DNA of 9,228 nucleotides from Competibacteraceae bacterium UBA2788 (GCA_002352185.1 DEHY01000130.1:17154-26381), one strand, 5' to 3'; positions 1 through 7,715 are shown, counted from the first letter of the stretch. Program-made: numbers and translations. The notes: generated by a model from the sequence alone, not told the origin.

Positions 1-35
1 ATCCACTGTTGTATAACGCCTCGCCCATAGAATGA
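1..35 (+). CDS. Possible 3' end of an upstream gene (partial)
   Basis: Reading from base 3, ten sense codons ([10 protein letters not shown]) run into a TGA at 33-35. This TGA shares bases with an ATG at 32-34, the ATGA overlap common between genes of one operon. The fragment is too short for any family assignment. By analogy with Wsp-type operons it could be a cheW or cheR gene, but that is only inference. An alternative is the frame from base 1, which ends at TAG 28-30. The frame from base 3 looks more coding-like because of CTG, AAC, GCC and TCG codons, but ten codons prove little. Confidence 0.3.
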   Translation, partial: PLLYNASPIE

Positions 36-47
36 CCGCCATTACTC

Positions 48-53
48 AAAGGA
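48..53 (+). promoter_or_regulatory. Shine-Dalgarno site that decides the MCP start
   Basis: AAAGGA lies 8 bases before the ATG at 62. The in-frame ATG at 32 has no purine-rich site before it. Starting at 62 also leaves the short basic lead (about 10 residues) before the first membrane helix that is usual for chemoreceptors. The ATGA overlap at 32 is the one argument for the longer form. Confidence 0.6.
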
Positions 54-61
54 TTTACGTT

Positions 62-2167
62 ATGGGACTGTTTCATCATCGAAAAATTGGCTTCAAGATT
101 ATTTCGGGATACTGCTTCATTCTGACGCTTATGGGTATCGTTAGCGCCATTACCTTTTTCCATCTCAACCGGATCGGCAGTGATTTTACCCATCTTGGTC
201 AGGAATCGAGCGCGCATCAGGAACTGGTGCGGAATCTGATTTCGGAGGTTTACCGGTTGCGCCTGTTCGCCAACAAATACATCAGTTATCACCATCAGGC
301 CGATCTCGATCAATATGCCGATACGACTAATAAATTCAAGGAGCTGCTTGATGCAGCCGACCGTATCTTTGTCGAGAGTCAACAACGAAGCGGGCTAGAT
401 GAAATCAAAGGCCATTTCAAAAACTACCAGACGACCTTTGAAAAAATTGTCGGTTTGATCAACGCCAGGGGGAAGATTCTGGCTGAGGTTCTGGATGTGC
501 AGGGACCCCTGGCTGATGAGAAGCTGAACGCGATCTTCAAGCAATTGACGTTAGCCAACCAGCAGGCAGCACGTGATTATGTTTTTATCGCGGGTGAGGC
601 AATGACGTTGATGCGTCTGGATGTTTTCAAATATCTGGTCGAGGGCGAGAATGCATGGGCCAAAGACTTTGAGGAGCGTCATCGACAGATAACGGAGGCG
701 CTCGTTCCACTGGAACCCCTGTTGCAGGATGCCGGTTTGCGCCAGGTGCTGGCCGACGCCAAGGGAGCTATTCGCGCCTACGTCGTGGGTTTTCAAACCC
801 TGGAGGCCGACTATAACAGGCAAAATCAATTGTTCAGGGAGGGGCTGGAAATCATCGGACCGGAAATGCACGAACACGTTTCCGCCATTGGCGACTCGGT
901 TCAGGCCCGTCTTAAAGCGCAGAGCGAGGCGGCCATTGCCTCTACCCATCAAATCTTATGGAGCGTGGCCGTGCTGACCCTGGTCGCCATTGGGGTGAGC
1001 CTGTCCGTCGGCGGCTTGACCGCCCGGTCGATTACCCGTCCGCTCACGGCGCTGGTCAACGTGGCGAACCGGGTGGCGGAGGGCGACCTGGGCGGATTGG
1101 ATACGATGCCCGATGAACATGGAAAGTCCCAGGCGATCCAGAGACGTGACGAGATTGGCGCGATCAGCCAGGCTTTTCGCCGGATGCTGAAAGATTACAT
1201 TCAACCGATGGCGGATACCGCCCGCTGCATCGCCGGCGGCGATTTGACTCTGAGCATCAAGCCACATTCCGAGCGTGACGAACTGGGTCATGCTTTTGCG
1301 CAGATGATCGCCAGCTTGCAGCAGTTGACCGGCAGGACCCTGGAAGTGACCGCCAGCGTTTCCAGCGCTACCCGCGAGATTTCCGCAGTAACCAGCCAGC
1401 AGGCCGCCACTACGGTGCAGCAAGCCGCTGCGGTCAACGAAACTACCTCGACCATTGAGGAAGTGCGGCGCACTGCCGAACAGTCGGCTGAACGGGCGCA
1501 GAGGGTTTCGGAGATGGCGGGAACTTCGCTGACTTTGGCCGATGGCGGCCTGCAGGCGGTGAAGAATACCGAGGAGGGCATGATTGGCCTGAAAGATCAG
1601 GTTCGGCAGATTGCCGAGACCATTCTGGCGCTCAGCGAACAAACCCAGCAGATCGGCGAGATTATCGCCACGGTTAATGATATCGCCGACCAGTCGAATC
1701 TGTTGGCGCTGAACGCAGCGATGGAGGCGGCGCGTGCCGGCGAAGCGGGCAAGAGTTTCGCGGTGGTGGCCGGTGAGGTGCGCAGTCTGGCGGAACAGTC
1801 GCGGCAGGCGACCCGCCAGGTCAGCGGGATTCTGGGAGATATCCAAAAGGCGGCCAATACGGCGGTGATGGTGACCGAGCAGGGTACCCGACGGGCGGAG
1901 AATGGCGTGAGTCTGGCCCAGACCACCGCCGGCGCAATCCATACCATGCGCGAACAAATCCACCAGGTGACGCAGGCGGCGCAACAGATTGCCGCCAGCG
2001 CCCGGCAGCAGTTGGCCGGGATGGACCAGATTACCCACGCGATGGAAGATATCAATCAGGGGGCGAAACAGTCGCAGACTGGGATACGCCAGATTGAGCA
2101 GGCCATTTTCGATCTCGACAAGCTGGCCGGCCAGCTTAATCTGGTCGTGCAGCACTATAAGCTCTAG
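62..2167 (+). CDS. Methyl-accepting chemotaxis protein with large helical sensor and tandem HAMP
   Basis: This is a transmembrane chemoreceptor of 701 residues from the ATG at 62; the ATG at 32 would add 10. A first membrane helix lies at about 11-34 and a second at about 298-319. Between them is a predicted periplasmic, largely helical domain of about 263 residues. Its length and all-helical character, with a central VLDVQGPL segment and a later RLDVFKYLV segment, resemble the helical bimodular (HBM) sensor class. That match is by eye. After the second helix come a HAMP domain (about 320-378) and a second HAMP-like unit (about 379-429, with DELG). The cytoplasmic signalling hairpin follows. 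Its tip, [21 protein letters not shown] (541-561), is the conserved CheA/CheW contact region. The protein ends in HYKL, so it has no NWETF-type tether for CheR/CheB. It lies 41 bp before cheA, so it is the probable input of this pathway. The ligand is unknown. Confidence 0.93.
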   Translation: MGLFHHRKIGFKIISGYCFILTLMGIVSAITFFHLNRIGSDFTHLGQESSAHQELVRNLISEVYRLRLFANKYISYHHQADLDQYADTTNKFKELLDAADRIFVESQQRSGLDEIKGHFKNYQTTFEKIVGLINARGKILAEVLDVQGPLADEKLNAIFKQLTLANQQAARDYVFIAGEAMTLMRLDVFKYLVEGENAWAKDFEERHRQITEALVPLEPLLQDAGLRQVLADAKGAIRAYVVGFQTLEADYNRQNQLFREGLEIIGPEMHEHVSAIGDSVQARLKAQSEAAIASTHQILWSVAVLTLVAIGVSLSVGGLTARSITRPLTALVNVANRVAEGDLGGLDTMPDEHGKSQAIQRRDEIGAISQAFRRMLKDYIQPMADTARCIAGGDLTLSIKPHSERDELGHAFAQMIASLQQLTGRTLEVTASVSSATREISAVTSQQAATTVQQAAAVNETTSTIEEVRRTAEQSAERAQRVSEMAGTSLTLADGGLQAVKNTEEGMIGLKDQVRQIAETILALSEQTQQIGEIIATVNDIADQSNLLALNAAMEAARAGEAGKSFAVVAGEVRSLAEQSRQATRQVSGILGDIQKAANTAVMVTEQGTRRAENGVSLAQTTAGAIHTMREQIHQVTQAAQQIAASARQQLAGMDQITHAMEDINQGAKQSQTGIRQIEQAIFDLDKLAGQLNLVVQHYKL

Positions 2168-2192
2168 GCGCGGAGTCGGCCACGCGGCATAC

Positions 2193-2200
2193 AGGAGGAG
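2193..2200 (+). promoter_or_regulatory. Strong Shine-Dalgarno site for cheA
   Basis: AGGAGGAG ends 8 bases before the ATG at 2209, in the 41-bp gap after the receptor stop codon. It fixes the cheA start. The short gap shows no terminator or promoter, so receptor and kinase are probably co-transcribed. Confidence 0.8.
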
Positions 2201-2208
2201 GGGTATTT

Positions 2209-4482
2209 ATGGCGCGAGCCGATGACATGCGGCGCGAGTTAATGTCCATCTTTCAGACGGAACTGGATGAGCATCTGAGCCTCCTGAATCATGGCGTTCT
2301 GGCTTTGGAACAGGGCGTCGACCCCGCTCATCGCGCCGAACAGATCAACACCCTGTTCCGGGCGGCGCACAGCCTCAAGGGCGCGGCGCGTGCGGTCAAT
2401 CTCAAGGACATCGCCCACTTGGCCCATCGCCTGGAGGATGCGCTGGACGCACTCCGCCAAAAAGACGCCACGCTGCTGCCCCGGGATTTCAACTGGATAC
2501 TGGCCGGCGTCGATACCCTCCGAGTTGCAATGGACGGGCATTTGCAGGGTGCGCCGTTGTCCGATGAACAACTCGAAGCCCGGTTTCCGCTCGCGCCTCT
2601 GGATTCGGTCATCAGCATTCATCTTCCTTCGGCAGATCAACCCCCGCAAGAGGAGGGCAAATCCAGTGACACGCTCCTGGAAAAGGGTGGTGGAAGCGAG
2701 GGGGGCGAACGCTTAACCGTCACCGAAGATACGGTTCGGGTAGCAACCGCCAAACTGGATGCGCTGATGGATGCGATGGGAGAACTGCTGGTGGCGCGGA
2801 TGCATGCTGATCAGGTGTTCGAGCAATCGCGAACTCTGGAGCAGCGCATGCAGGACTGGCAGAAAAAATGGCGCCGGGCGCGCCCGCACCATCAGCGCTG
2901 GCAAAAGCGCGGCGGGCCGCCACGCGAGAGCGAATGGGCGGCGATGGCTGAATTCCTGACCGGCCATGAAACGGATCTTAATGCGCTGAGCGGCGATCTG
3001 AACGCCCTGCGCGTACAACTGACCCGTGATCGCAACCATCTGCAACGGGTCACTGACGAGTTGCAGGTGGGTATCCGCAAAACCCGGATGCTGCCCATCC
3101 ACTCGCTGTTCGCGCTGTTTCCGCGCATGGTGCGCGATCTGGCCCATGAGCGCGGCAAGGATATTCTGTTGCAGCTCGAGGGGGGCGATATCGAGGTGGA
3201 TCGCCAGATTCTGGAACTGAGCAAGGATCCGCTGATTCATCTGCTGCGCAACGCCGTGGATCACGGCATCGAAGCGCCGGACCAGCGCATTGCGTCCGGC
3301 AAGTCGTCACGGGGTATCATTCGCCTGCGCGCCGATCAGCGTGGCAACCATCTGGTGATTGAAGTCGCTGACGATGGCCGGGGCATCGATCCGGAGGCAG
3401 TGCGGCAAGCGGCGCTCAAACGCGGCCTGATTGGCGCCCATGAAGCCGCTGCCCTGGACGAAGAGGCGACGTTGAACCTGATTTTCCATGCCGGTTTATC
3501 CACCGCTCGCCAGGTCAGCACGATTTCCGGGCGCGGCGTCGGTCTGGATGTGGCGCGGGCTAATCTGGAACAGATGCGCGGCCTGGTGCGGATTGCCAAC
3601 CAGCCGGGACAGGGTGTGGTTTTCAGCCTGTTGCTGCCGTTGACCCTGGCCACCAGTCAGGTGCTGCTGGTCGAGGCCGGCGGCCAGATTGTGGCGCTGC
3701 CGGTGCTGAGCATCGAACGCATCCTGCGGATGCCGACCAGCCGCATCGGCCAAGTGGACGGTCAGTCGGTTATCCATGTTGAAGGCCGTCCGCTGCCCCT
3801 GCTCAGCCTGGCCCGGCTGTTGCGTCTGTCCACCATTGAGCCGTCGGCAGCGGGTGAAACCCGGTTGCCCGTGGTGGTGCTGAACGCGCTCGATATGCGT
3901 CTGGTTCTACAGGTGGATGATTTTCTGTCTACCCAGGAGGTGGTGATTAAACCCCTGGGACGGCAATTGCGCCGGGTGCGCAATGTCGCCGGAGTTACGG
4001 TGCTGGGAGATGGGCGGCTGGCTCCGGTGTTAAATGTCGCCGACCTGGTCAAGACGATCCAGCGTGAGCCGACCGCCGCCGCGCCGCTGTGGATCGCGGT
4101 CGCCAAACCAAAACGGATCGTGGTGGTGGACGATTCGATCACCACCCGCACTCTGGAGAAGAATATCCTGGAAAGCGCGGGCTATGAGGTGCAGGTCTTC
4201 GCTGACGGCCAGGAAGCCTGGGATTGGCTGCGCCGCGACGACAGCCGCCTGCCGGATGCTCTTGTCTCCGATGTGAATATGCCCCGGATGGACGGTTTTG
4301 CCTTGGCGTCAGCGGTAAAAAGCGACGCTCGCTTGTCCCGATTGCCAATTGTGCTGGTTACTTCGCTGGATTCCCCGGAGGATCGCTTGCAGGGTATGGA
4401 GGCCGGCGCCGATGCTTATATCGTCAAGAGCCTGTTCGACCAGCAGGAACTGCTGGCGGTGATCAAGCGTTTCACCGAGTGA
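2209..4482 (+). CDS. cheA: Hybrid CheA histidine kinase with C-terminal receiver domain (WspE-like)
   Basis: This cytoplasmic chemosensory kinase of 757 residues should autophosphorylate when bound to receptor and CheW, then pass phosphate to receivers. The order is: an Hpt (P1) domain at about 7-115, with phospho-accepting His54 in AAHSLKGAAR; a flexible linker at about 138-185 with no P2 docking domain; a P3 dimerisation region at about 186-300; and a GHKL ATPase (P4). The ATPase has the N box HLLRNAVDHG (Asn348, His352), the G1 box DDGRG (388-392) and the G2 box GRGVGLD (441-447). A CheW-like P5 domain (about 474-622) follows, then a receiver at 636-757. The receiver keeps its acidic pair Asp641/Asp642, phospho-acceptor Asp688, Thr718 and Lys740, so it should be active. 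The length and fused receiver match WspE-type kinases. P3 carries an unusual basic extension at about 205-260. The stop codon overlaps the cheB start, implying translational coupling. Confidence 0.95.
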   Translation: MARADDMRRELMSIFQTELDEHLSLLNHGVLALEQGVDPAHRAEQINTLFRAAHSLKGAARAVNLKDIAHLAHRLEDALDALRQKDATLLPRDFNWILAGVDTLRVAMDGHLQGAPLSDEQLEARFPLAPLDSVISIHLPSADQPPQEEGKSSDTLLEKGGGSEGGERLTVTEDTVRVATAKLDALMDAMGELLVARMHADQVFEQSRTLEQRMQDWQKKWRRARPHHQRWQKRGGPPRESEWAAMAEFLTGHETDLNALSGDLNALRVQLTRDRNHLQRVTDELQVGIRKTRMLPIHSLFALFPRMVRDLAHERGKDILLQLEGGDIEVDRQILELSKDPLIHLLRNAVDHGIEAPDQRIASGKSSRGIIRLRADQRGNHLVIEVADDGRGIDPEAVRQAALKRGLIGAHEAAALDEEATLNLIFHAGLSTARQVSTISGRGVGLDVARANLEQMRGLVRIANQPGQGVVFSLLLPLTLATSQVLLVEAGGQIVALPVLSIERILRMPTSRIGQVDGQSVIHVEGRPLPLLSLARLLRLSTIEPSAAGETRLPVVVLNALDMRLVLQVDDFLSTQEVVIKPLGRQLRRVRNVAGVTVLGDGRLAPVLNVADLVKTIQREPTAAAPLWIAVAKPKRIVVVDDSITTRTLEKNILESAGYEVQVFADGQEAWDWLRRDDSRLPDALVSDVNMPRMDGFALASAVKSDARLSRLPIVLVTSLDSPEDRLQGMEAGADAYIVKSLFDQQELLAVIKRFTE

Positions 4483-5537
4483 TGCCATGTATGATCCGCG
4501 CCCTGATTGTTGACGATTCGCCCACCCTGCGCTGGCTGCTGCGCGCCATCCTGGAAAGCGACCCGGACCTGCAGGTGATCGGCGAGGCCCGCAATGGCGA
4601 GGAAGCCATGGCGCTCTGCGCCCAATTGCGACCGGATGTAGTGACGATGGATATCAACATGCCAGGCATGGGCGGCTATGAAGCGATCCGCCGGATCATG
4701 AGCGAGTCGCCCTGCCCGATAGTGGTGGTCACCGGACTGGAAACGGAATTGCTTGAGATCAGCTTCAAGGCGCTGCAACTGGGGGCGCTGACGGTGGTGA
4801 GCAAGCCCACTGGCTTGCCGGCGGAGAGCCTGGAGGCGCGGCATCTGCTGACCCAGGTCAAGTTGATGGCGGCGGTCACGGTGGTGCGGCGCATAGCGCG
4901 TTCCTCGGCGACGGTTTCTGCTCCTCCTTTGTCCATGCAACCGTCCGGCCTGTTGCCCCTCCAGACGAAAGCCCGCCCACGCCTGCTGGCTATCGGCGTT
5001 TCCACCGGCGGGCCGCCGGCGCTGCAAACCTTGCTGAGCGGACTGGGCGCGGCGTTCCCGTTGCCGATTGTGATCGTGCAGCATATCAGTCGAGGGTTTG
5101 TGTACGGATTGGCCAGTTGGCTGGAGACCGTTATCCCCTTGCCCTGCAAGGTGGCTGATCGGTATGAGGCCCTGCAACCTGGGGTGGTCTATCTGGCCCC
5201 GGATGATTATCACTTGCAGGTGAAACCCGCTGGGAGGATCTGGCTGGACGATGCGCCGCCACTCGGCGGTCATCGCCCGGCGGCGACCTGTCTGTTTGAA
5301 TCGGTGGCCCGATATTACGGTGCGGCGGCTGTCGGGGTTTTGCTGACCGGGATGGGCCATGACGGCGCCCGTGGCCTCAAGGCAATGCGCGAGGCGGGGG
5401 CCTGCACCATCGCTCAGGATCAGGCCAGCAGCACCATTTTTGGCATGCCCCGGGCGGCCATCCGGCTCGGCGCTGCGCAAGAGGTGCTGGCGCTGGACAA
5501 GATTGCGCCGCGTTTGTGGGATTGGCTGAGGGGATAG
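4482..5537 (+). CDS. cheB: CheB protein-glutamate methylesterase (WspF-like)
   Basis: CheB removes methyl esters from receptor glutamates (and deamidates glutamines) and so resets receptor activity. The protein has 351 residues from the ATG at 4482, which shares its A with the cheA TGA stop (TGATG), the usual sign of translational coupling. An ATG at 4491 would give 348 residues. Earlier in-frame codons run back inside cheA but are not expected to be used. An N-terminal receiver (about 4-120) has the acidic pair in VDDS, phospho-acceptor Asp57 in MDINMPGMGG, and Lys in VVSKP. A linker of about 45 residues leads to the methylesterase domain (about 165-351). All three catalytic residues are visible: Ser174 in GVSTGG, His201 in QHIS and Asp294 in GMGHDG. 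In the Wsp pathway the counterpart WspF restrains c-di-GMP signalling. The methyltransferase partner CheR is not in the window. Confidence 0.95.
   Translation: MPCMIRALIVDDSPTLRWLLRAILESDPDLQVIGEARNGEEAMALCAQLRPDVVTMDINMPGMGGYEAIRRIMSESPCPIVVVTGLETELLEISFKALQLGALTVVSKPTGLPAESLEARHLLTQVKLMAAVTVVRRIARSSATVSAPPLSMQPSGLLPLQTKARPRLLAIGVSTGGPPALQTLLSGLGAAFPLPIVIVQHISRGFVYGLASWLETVIPLPCKVADRYEALQPGVVYLAPDDYHLQVKPAGRIWLDDAPPLGGHRPAATCLFESVARYYGAAAVGVLLTGMGHDGARGLKAMREAGACTIAQDQASSTIFGMPRAAIRLGAAQEVLALDKIAPRLWDWLRG
5528..5533 (+). promoter_or_regulatory. Shine-Dalgarno site for the diguanylate cyclase gene
   Basis: GAGGGG lies inside the last codons of cheB, 8 bases before the ATG at 5542. The two genes are only 4 bp apart, so the cyclase is translated from the same message as cheA and cheB. 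Confidence 0.7.
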
Positions 5538-5541
5538 GTGA

Positions 5542-6549
5542 ATGAACGAGATCGAAAGACAGAAACACATTTTATTGATCGAGGACAGCCCGACCCAGGC
5601 GCGGTATGCGGGTTTATTGCTGGAAGATGCCGGCTATCGGGTATCGGTAGCGCCTACGGGCCGCCTGGGAGTGGAAAAGGCGGAAAGCGAATCGCCGGAT
5701 TTGATCATGCTTGATGTAGTGCTGCCGGATCTGGACGGATTTAGCGTGTGCCGCTGCCTGCGACACCGGTTGCTCCATTATGTGCCGATCATCATGCTGA
5801 CGGAGCAGCGCACTGCTATTGAGGATAAGGTGGGTGGACTCGGCGTGGGCGCCGATGATTATCTGAGCAAACCTTATAACGAGCGCGAGATGCTGGCGCG
5901 GATCGCCAGTCTGCTGCGAATCAAGCAGGTCATCGACGAGTTGCACGGTCGCCTGGCTGATGAACACCAGTCCTATCAGGCTTTGAAGCGCATCGCCCTG
6001 GTGGATCAATTGACCGGTTTGTACAACCGGCATTATTTCAGTGAGGTGCTGACGCGGGAATTCAGTTTGGCGCTGCGCCACGGCAATCCGCTGGCTTGCG
6101 TCATGACCGACATTGACTATTTCCGTGACTTCAATACCTGCCATGGACATCTGGCCGGGGATTGGGTTTTGCGGAATACGGCGGGACTGATACGGGAGAT
6201 GCTGCGTCATGGCGACGTTATCGCCCGTTATGGCGGCGAGGAGTTCGTGATGGTGTTGCCCATGACCGAAAGCCACTCCGCCGTCGAACTGGGGGAACGG
6301 GTGCGAGCCGCTGTGGCCGCTGCGATCTGGCATCATCCCGAATTCGGCGCGTTGGAGATCACCCTGAGCATTGGGGTGGCGGCGTTGCCGCTGCCGGATG
6401 TTACAGATCCACAGAGATTGCTGGCCTGCGCCGACCAGGCGCTTTATCGCGCCAAAAACAACGGGCGCAATCGGGTTGAGAGCTTTATTGTCCAGGAACG
6501 GCCCAGCTCATTGCCCGCTGCGCCAGCACGCGGTGCAACCCGGCAATGA
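5542..6549 (+). CDS. Receiver-GGDEF diguanylate cyclase response regulator (WspR-like)
   Basis: This 335-residue protein is the likely output of the pathway: phosphorylation by the CheA should drive synthesis of cyclic di-GMP from two GTP. The receiver (about 4-122) has the acidic pair in IEDS, phospho-acceptor Asp58 in MLDVVLPD, Thr in MLTE and Lys110 in SKPYNE. A helical stalk (about 123-155) joins it to the GGDEF domain (about 156-318), which starts with DQLTGLYNR. The active-site loop is GGEEF (231-235), a functional variant. An RHGD motif at 222-225 stands where the RxxD product-inhibition site is expected, so feedback inhibition by c-di-GMP is likely. One departure is in the substrate region: the usual FxxxND reads FRDFNT, so Asp becomes Thr, while the Asn and the later GHLAGD are kept. 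WspR has the same REC-stalk-GGDEF design. The last 16 or so residues lie beyond the domain and are encoded antisense to the convergent CBS gene. Confidence 0.95.
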   Translation: MNEIERQKHILLIEDSPTQARYAGLLLEDAGYRVSVAPTGRLGVEKAESESPDLIMLDVVLPDLDGFSVCRCLRHRLLHYVPIIMLTEQRTAIEDKVGGLGVGADDYLSKPYNEREMLARIASLLRIKQVIDELHGRLADEHQSYQALKRIALVDQLTGLYNRHYFSEVLTREFSLALRHGNPLACVMTDIDYFRDFNTCHGHLAGDWVLRNTAGLIREMLRHGDVIARYGGEEFVMVLPMTESHSAVELGERVRAAVAAAIWHHPEFGALEITLSIGVAALPLPDVTDPQRLLACADQALYRAKNNGRNRVESFIVQERPSSLPAAPARGATRQ

Positions 6550-7651
6550 GGTCGGATTGAGTAATCATACCCACCAGTTTGCCGCCGGCATCAACCACCG
6601 GCAGATGATGAAAGCCGAAATCAGACAGCATGGGCACTAGATCCAGCAGATTCTGATCTTCACGCACTGTTTTGACCGTCCAGGTCATTACCTCCACGAC
6701 CAGCGGTTCGTTCCCGGATTGTCCAGATAGCCACGCCGCCAGGGTGTGCGCATCCTGTTGCAATCCTGCAATCGGAATGTGCTTGAGCAGGTCTACAAGA
6801 GTGACTACTCCCGCCAATTGTCCGATGTGGTCGAGTACAGGCAGCGCTCCAACCTTGTGCCGACGCAATAAACGCCAAGCCTCGCTCGCCAACTGCAAGG
6901 AAGAGACCGTTACCAGTTCGCGGGACATCACCGATGCACAATTGAGTTCGCCAAACACCCGGTTGATCGCATTGTCTTCTGTCTGCGCTATCAGGCGCTG
7001 CAATTCGGCGGCGCCTATATCCGGCATTACGCGCTCCTTGGCCAGCACTGCACGCACATCTTCAGCTTGCACCCCGGTGCGCGCCGTGGGTAGCGGATTG
7101 CCTGCGCCGTGCGGGTCGGGCATGGGCGAGCGCGGCGGATGCGGATAAGAACGGCCAAGGAGGCGATTGACGCCCCAGGCCAACGCCAGCAACAAAATGG
7201 CGTTGAGGGCAACCGGGATGAGCAAGTAGCCGTAACCAAATTGCTGCACTTCGTGATGAGCCAGAATGGGGATGAGCGTAGCAGCTCCGCCCGGTGGATG
7301 CAGGCAGCGCAGACGCAGCATGGCAAAACTGGTCAGAAAGATGGCAAGGCTGCAGGCCAGCAGAGGAGGCTCAACCCAGCGCGCCAGGGTAATGCCGATG
7401 GCGATGCTGATTAGCTGGCCGCCGACAAAAGGCCAGGGCTGGGCCAATGGGCTGGTGGGCAAGGCCAACAAAATGATGGCCGATGCGCCCATTGAGGCAA
7501 TCAGCGCTGGAACCCCGGTGCTGGGCGCCAGCAGGGTAGAGAGAATACCGGTAAGCAGCACCGCCGCACCGATGGCGACAGCGGTGCGTAATGCCTCCCG
7601 CGCAGAAAGCGGCGGTGTGTCCGGCAAACAGCTCTGGAGAAAAGCAAACAT
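6485..7651 (-). CDS. HPP-family membrane protein with two C-terminal CBS domains
   Basis: The protein has 388 residues from the ATG at 7651-7649. An in-frame TTG at 7708 would add 19 residues but has no ribosome site and would place a palindromic operator-like site inside the gene, so I reject it. The ATG itself has only a weak ribosome site. The N-terminal half holds about five or six hydrophobic helices (about 21-41, 47-65, 75-92, 97-113 and 142-161, perhaps one more) and the family motif LHPPGGA (117-123). After a proline-rich linker (about 166-195) come CBS 1 (about 237-292, VMSRELVTV start) and CBS 2 (about 319-375, ending ITQSDLIAGL). CBS pairs usually bind adenine nucleotides and gate an attached domain. 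HPP proteins of cyanobacteria and chloroplasts have been reported to move nitrite. Here the gene is divergent from narK and shares its control region, so nitrite transport is a reasonable inference. Its 3' end overlaps the diguanylate cyclase gene by 65 bp. Confidence 0.9.
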   Translation of the reverse strand: MFAFLQSCLPDTPPLSAREALRTAVAIGAAVLLTGILSTLLAPSTGVPALIASMGASAIILLALPTSPLAQPWPFVGGQLISIAIGITLARWVEPPLLACSLAIFLTSFAMLRLRCLHPPGGAATLIPILAHHEVQQFGYGYLLIPVALNAILLLALAWGVNRLLGRSYPHPPRSPMPDPHGAGNPLPTARTGVQAEDVRAVLAKERVMPDIGAAELQRLIAQTEDNAINRVFGELNCASVMSRELVTVSSLQLASEAWRLLRRHKVGALPVLDHIGQLAGVVTLVDLLKHIPIAGLQQDAHTLAAWLSGQSGNEPLVVEVMTWTVKTVREDQNLLDLVPMLSDFGFHHLPVVDAGGKLVGMITQSDLIAGLHRVLAQRAMSWAVPGQ

Positions 7652-7674
7652 TGTTCTATTAAACCAGAGGCGTG

Positions 7675-7681
7675 AGAGGTA
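7675..7681 (-). promoter_or_regulatory. Single NarL-type heptamer (TACCTCT on the minus strand)
   Basis: AGAGGTA on the plus strand reads TACCTCT on the minus strand, a full match to the NarL heptamer consensus TACYYMT. It lies 24 bp upstream of the HPP-CBS start codon. With ATACCTC at 7699-7705 it also forms part of an inverted repeat (GAGGTATC at 7676-7683 against GATACCTC at 7698-7705, 14-bp spacer). A lone heptamer is weak evidence, but here it sits beside a paired site. Confidence 0.35.
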
Positions 7682-7699
7682 TCCCCAAGTATTTCGAGA

Positions 7700-7715
7700 T
7701 ACCTCCAAGGGGGTA
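7700..7715. promoter_or_regulatory. Putative NarL/NarP 7-2-7 site, HPP-proximal
   Basis: TACCTCC, then AA, then GGGGGTA. The right arm reads TACCCCC on the other strand. Each arm matches six of seven positions of TACYYMT, and the pair has the inverted 2-bp-spaced geometry that NarL and NarP recognise. It lies about 50-65 bp upstream of the HPP-CBS ATG. Its centre (7707.5) is exactly 100 bp from the centre of the second site. Confidence 0.5.

Noticed and set aside
956..2155. Long open frame on the minus strand opposite the chemoreceptor
   Set aside because: It is antisense to strongly conserved MCP signalling sequence. Its translation is rich in His, Arg and Leu without domain motifs, as expected of a codon-bias shadow.
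4224..4481. Upstream extension of the CheB frame into cheA
   Set aside because: These codons overlap the conserved receiver of CheA and give no domain-like sequence. CheB families begin just before the IRALIVDDS strand, matching the start at 4482.
4416..5570. Long open frame on the minus strand opposite cheB
   Set aside because: The plus strand encodes CheB with all catalytic residues. The antisense product has no recognisable motif and low-complexity composition.
7652..7708. TTG start at 7708 for the HPP-CBS gene
   Set aside because: It has no Shine-Dalgarno site. The added residues are not hydrophobic or conserved-looking, and the region overlaps repeated heptamer sites typical of a promoter.
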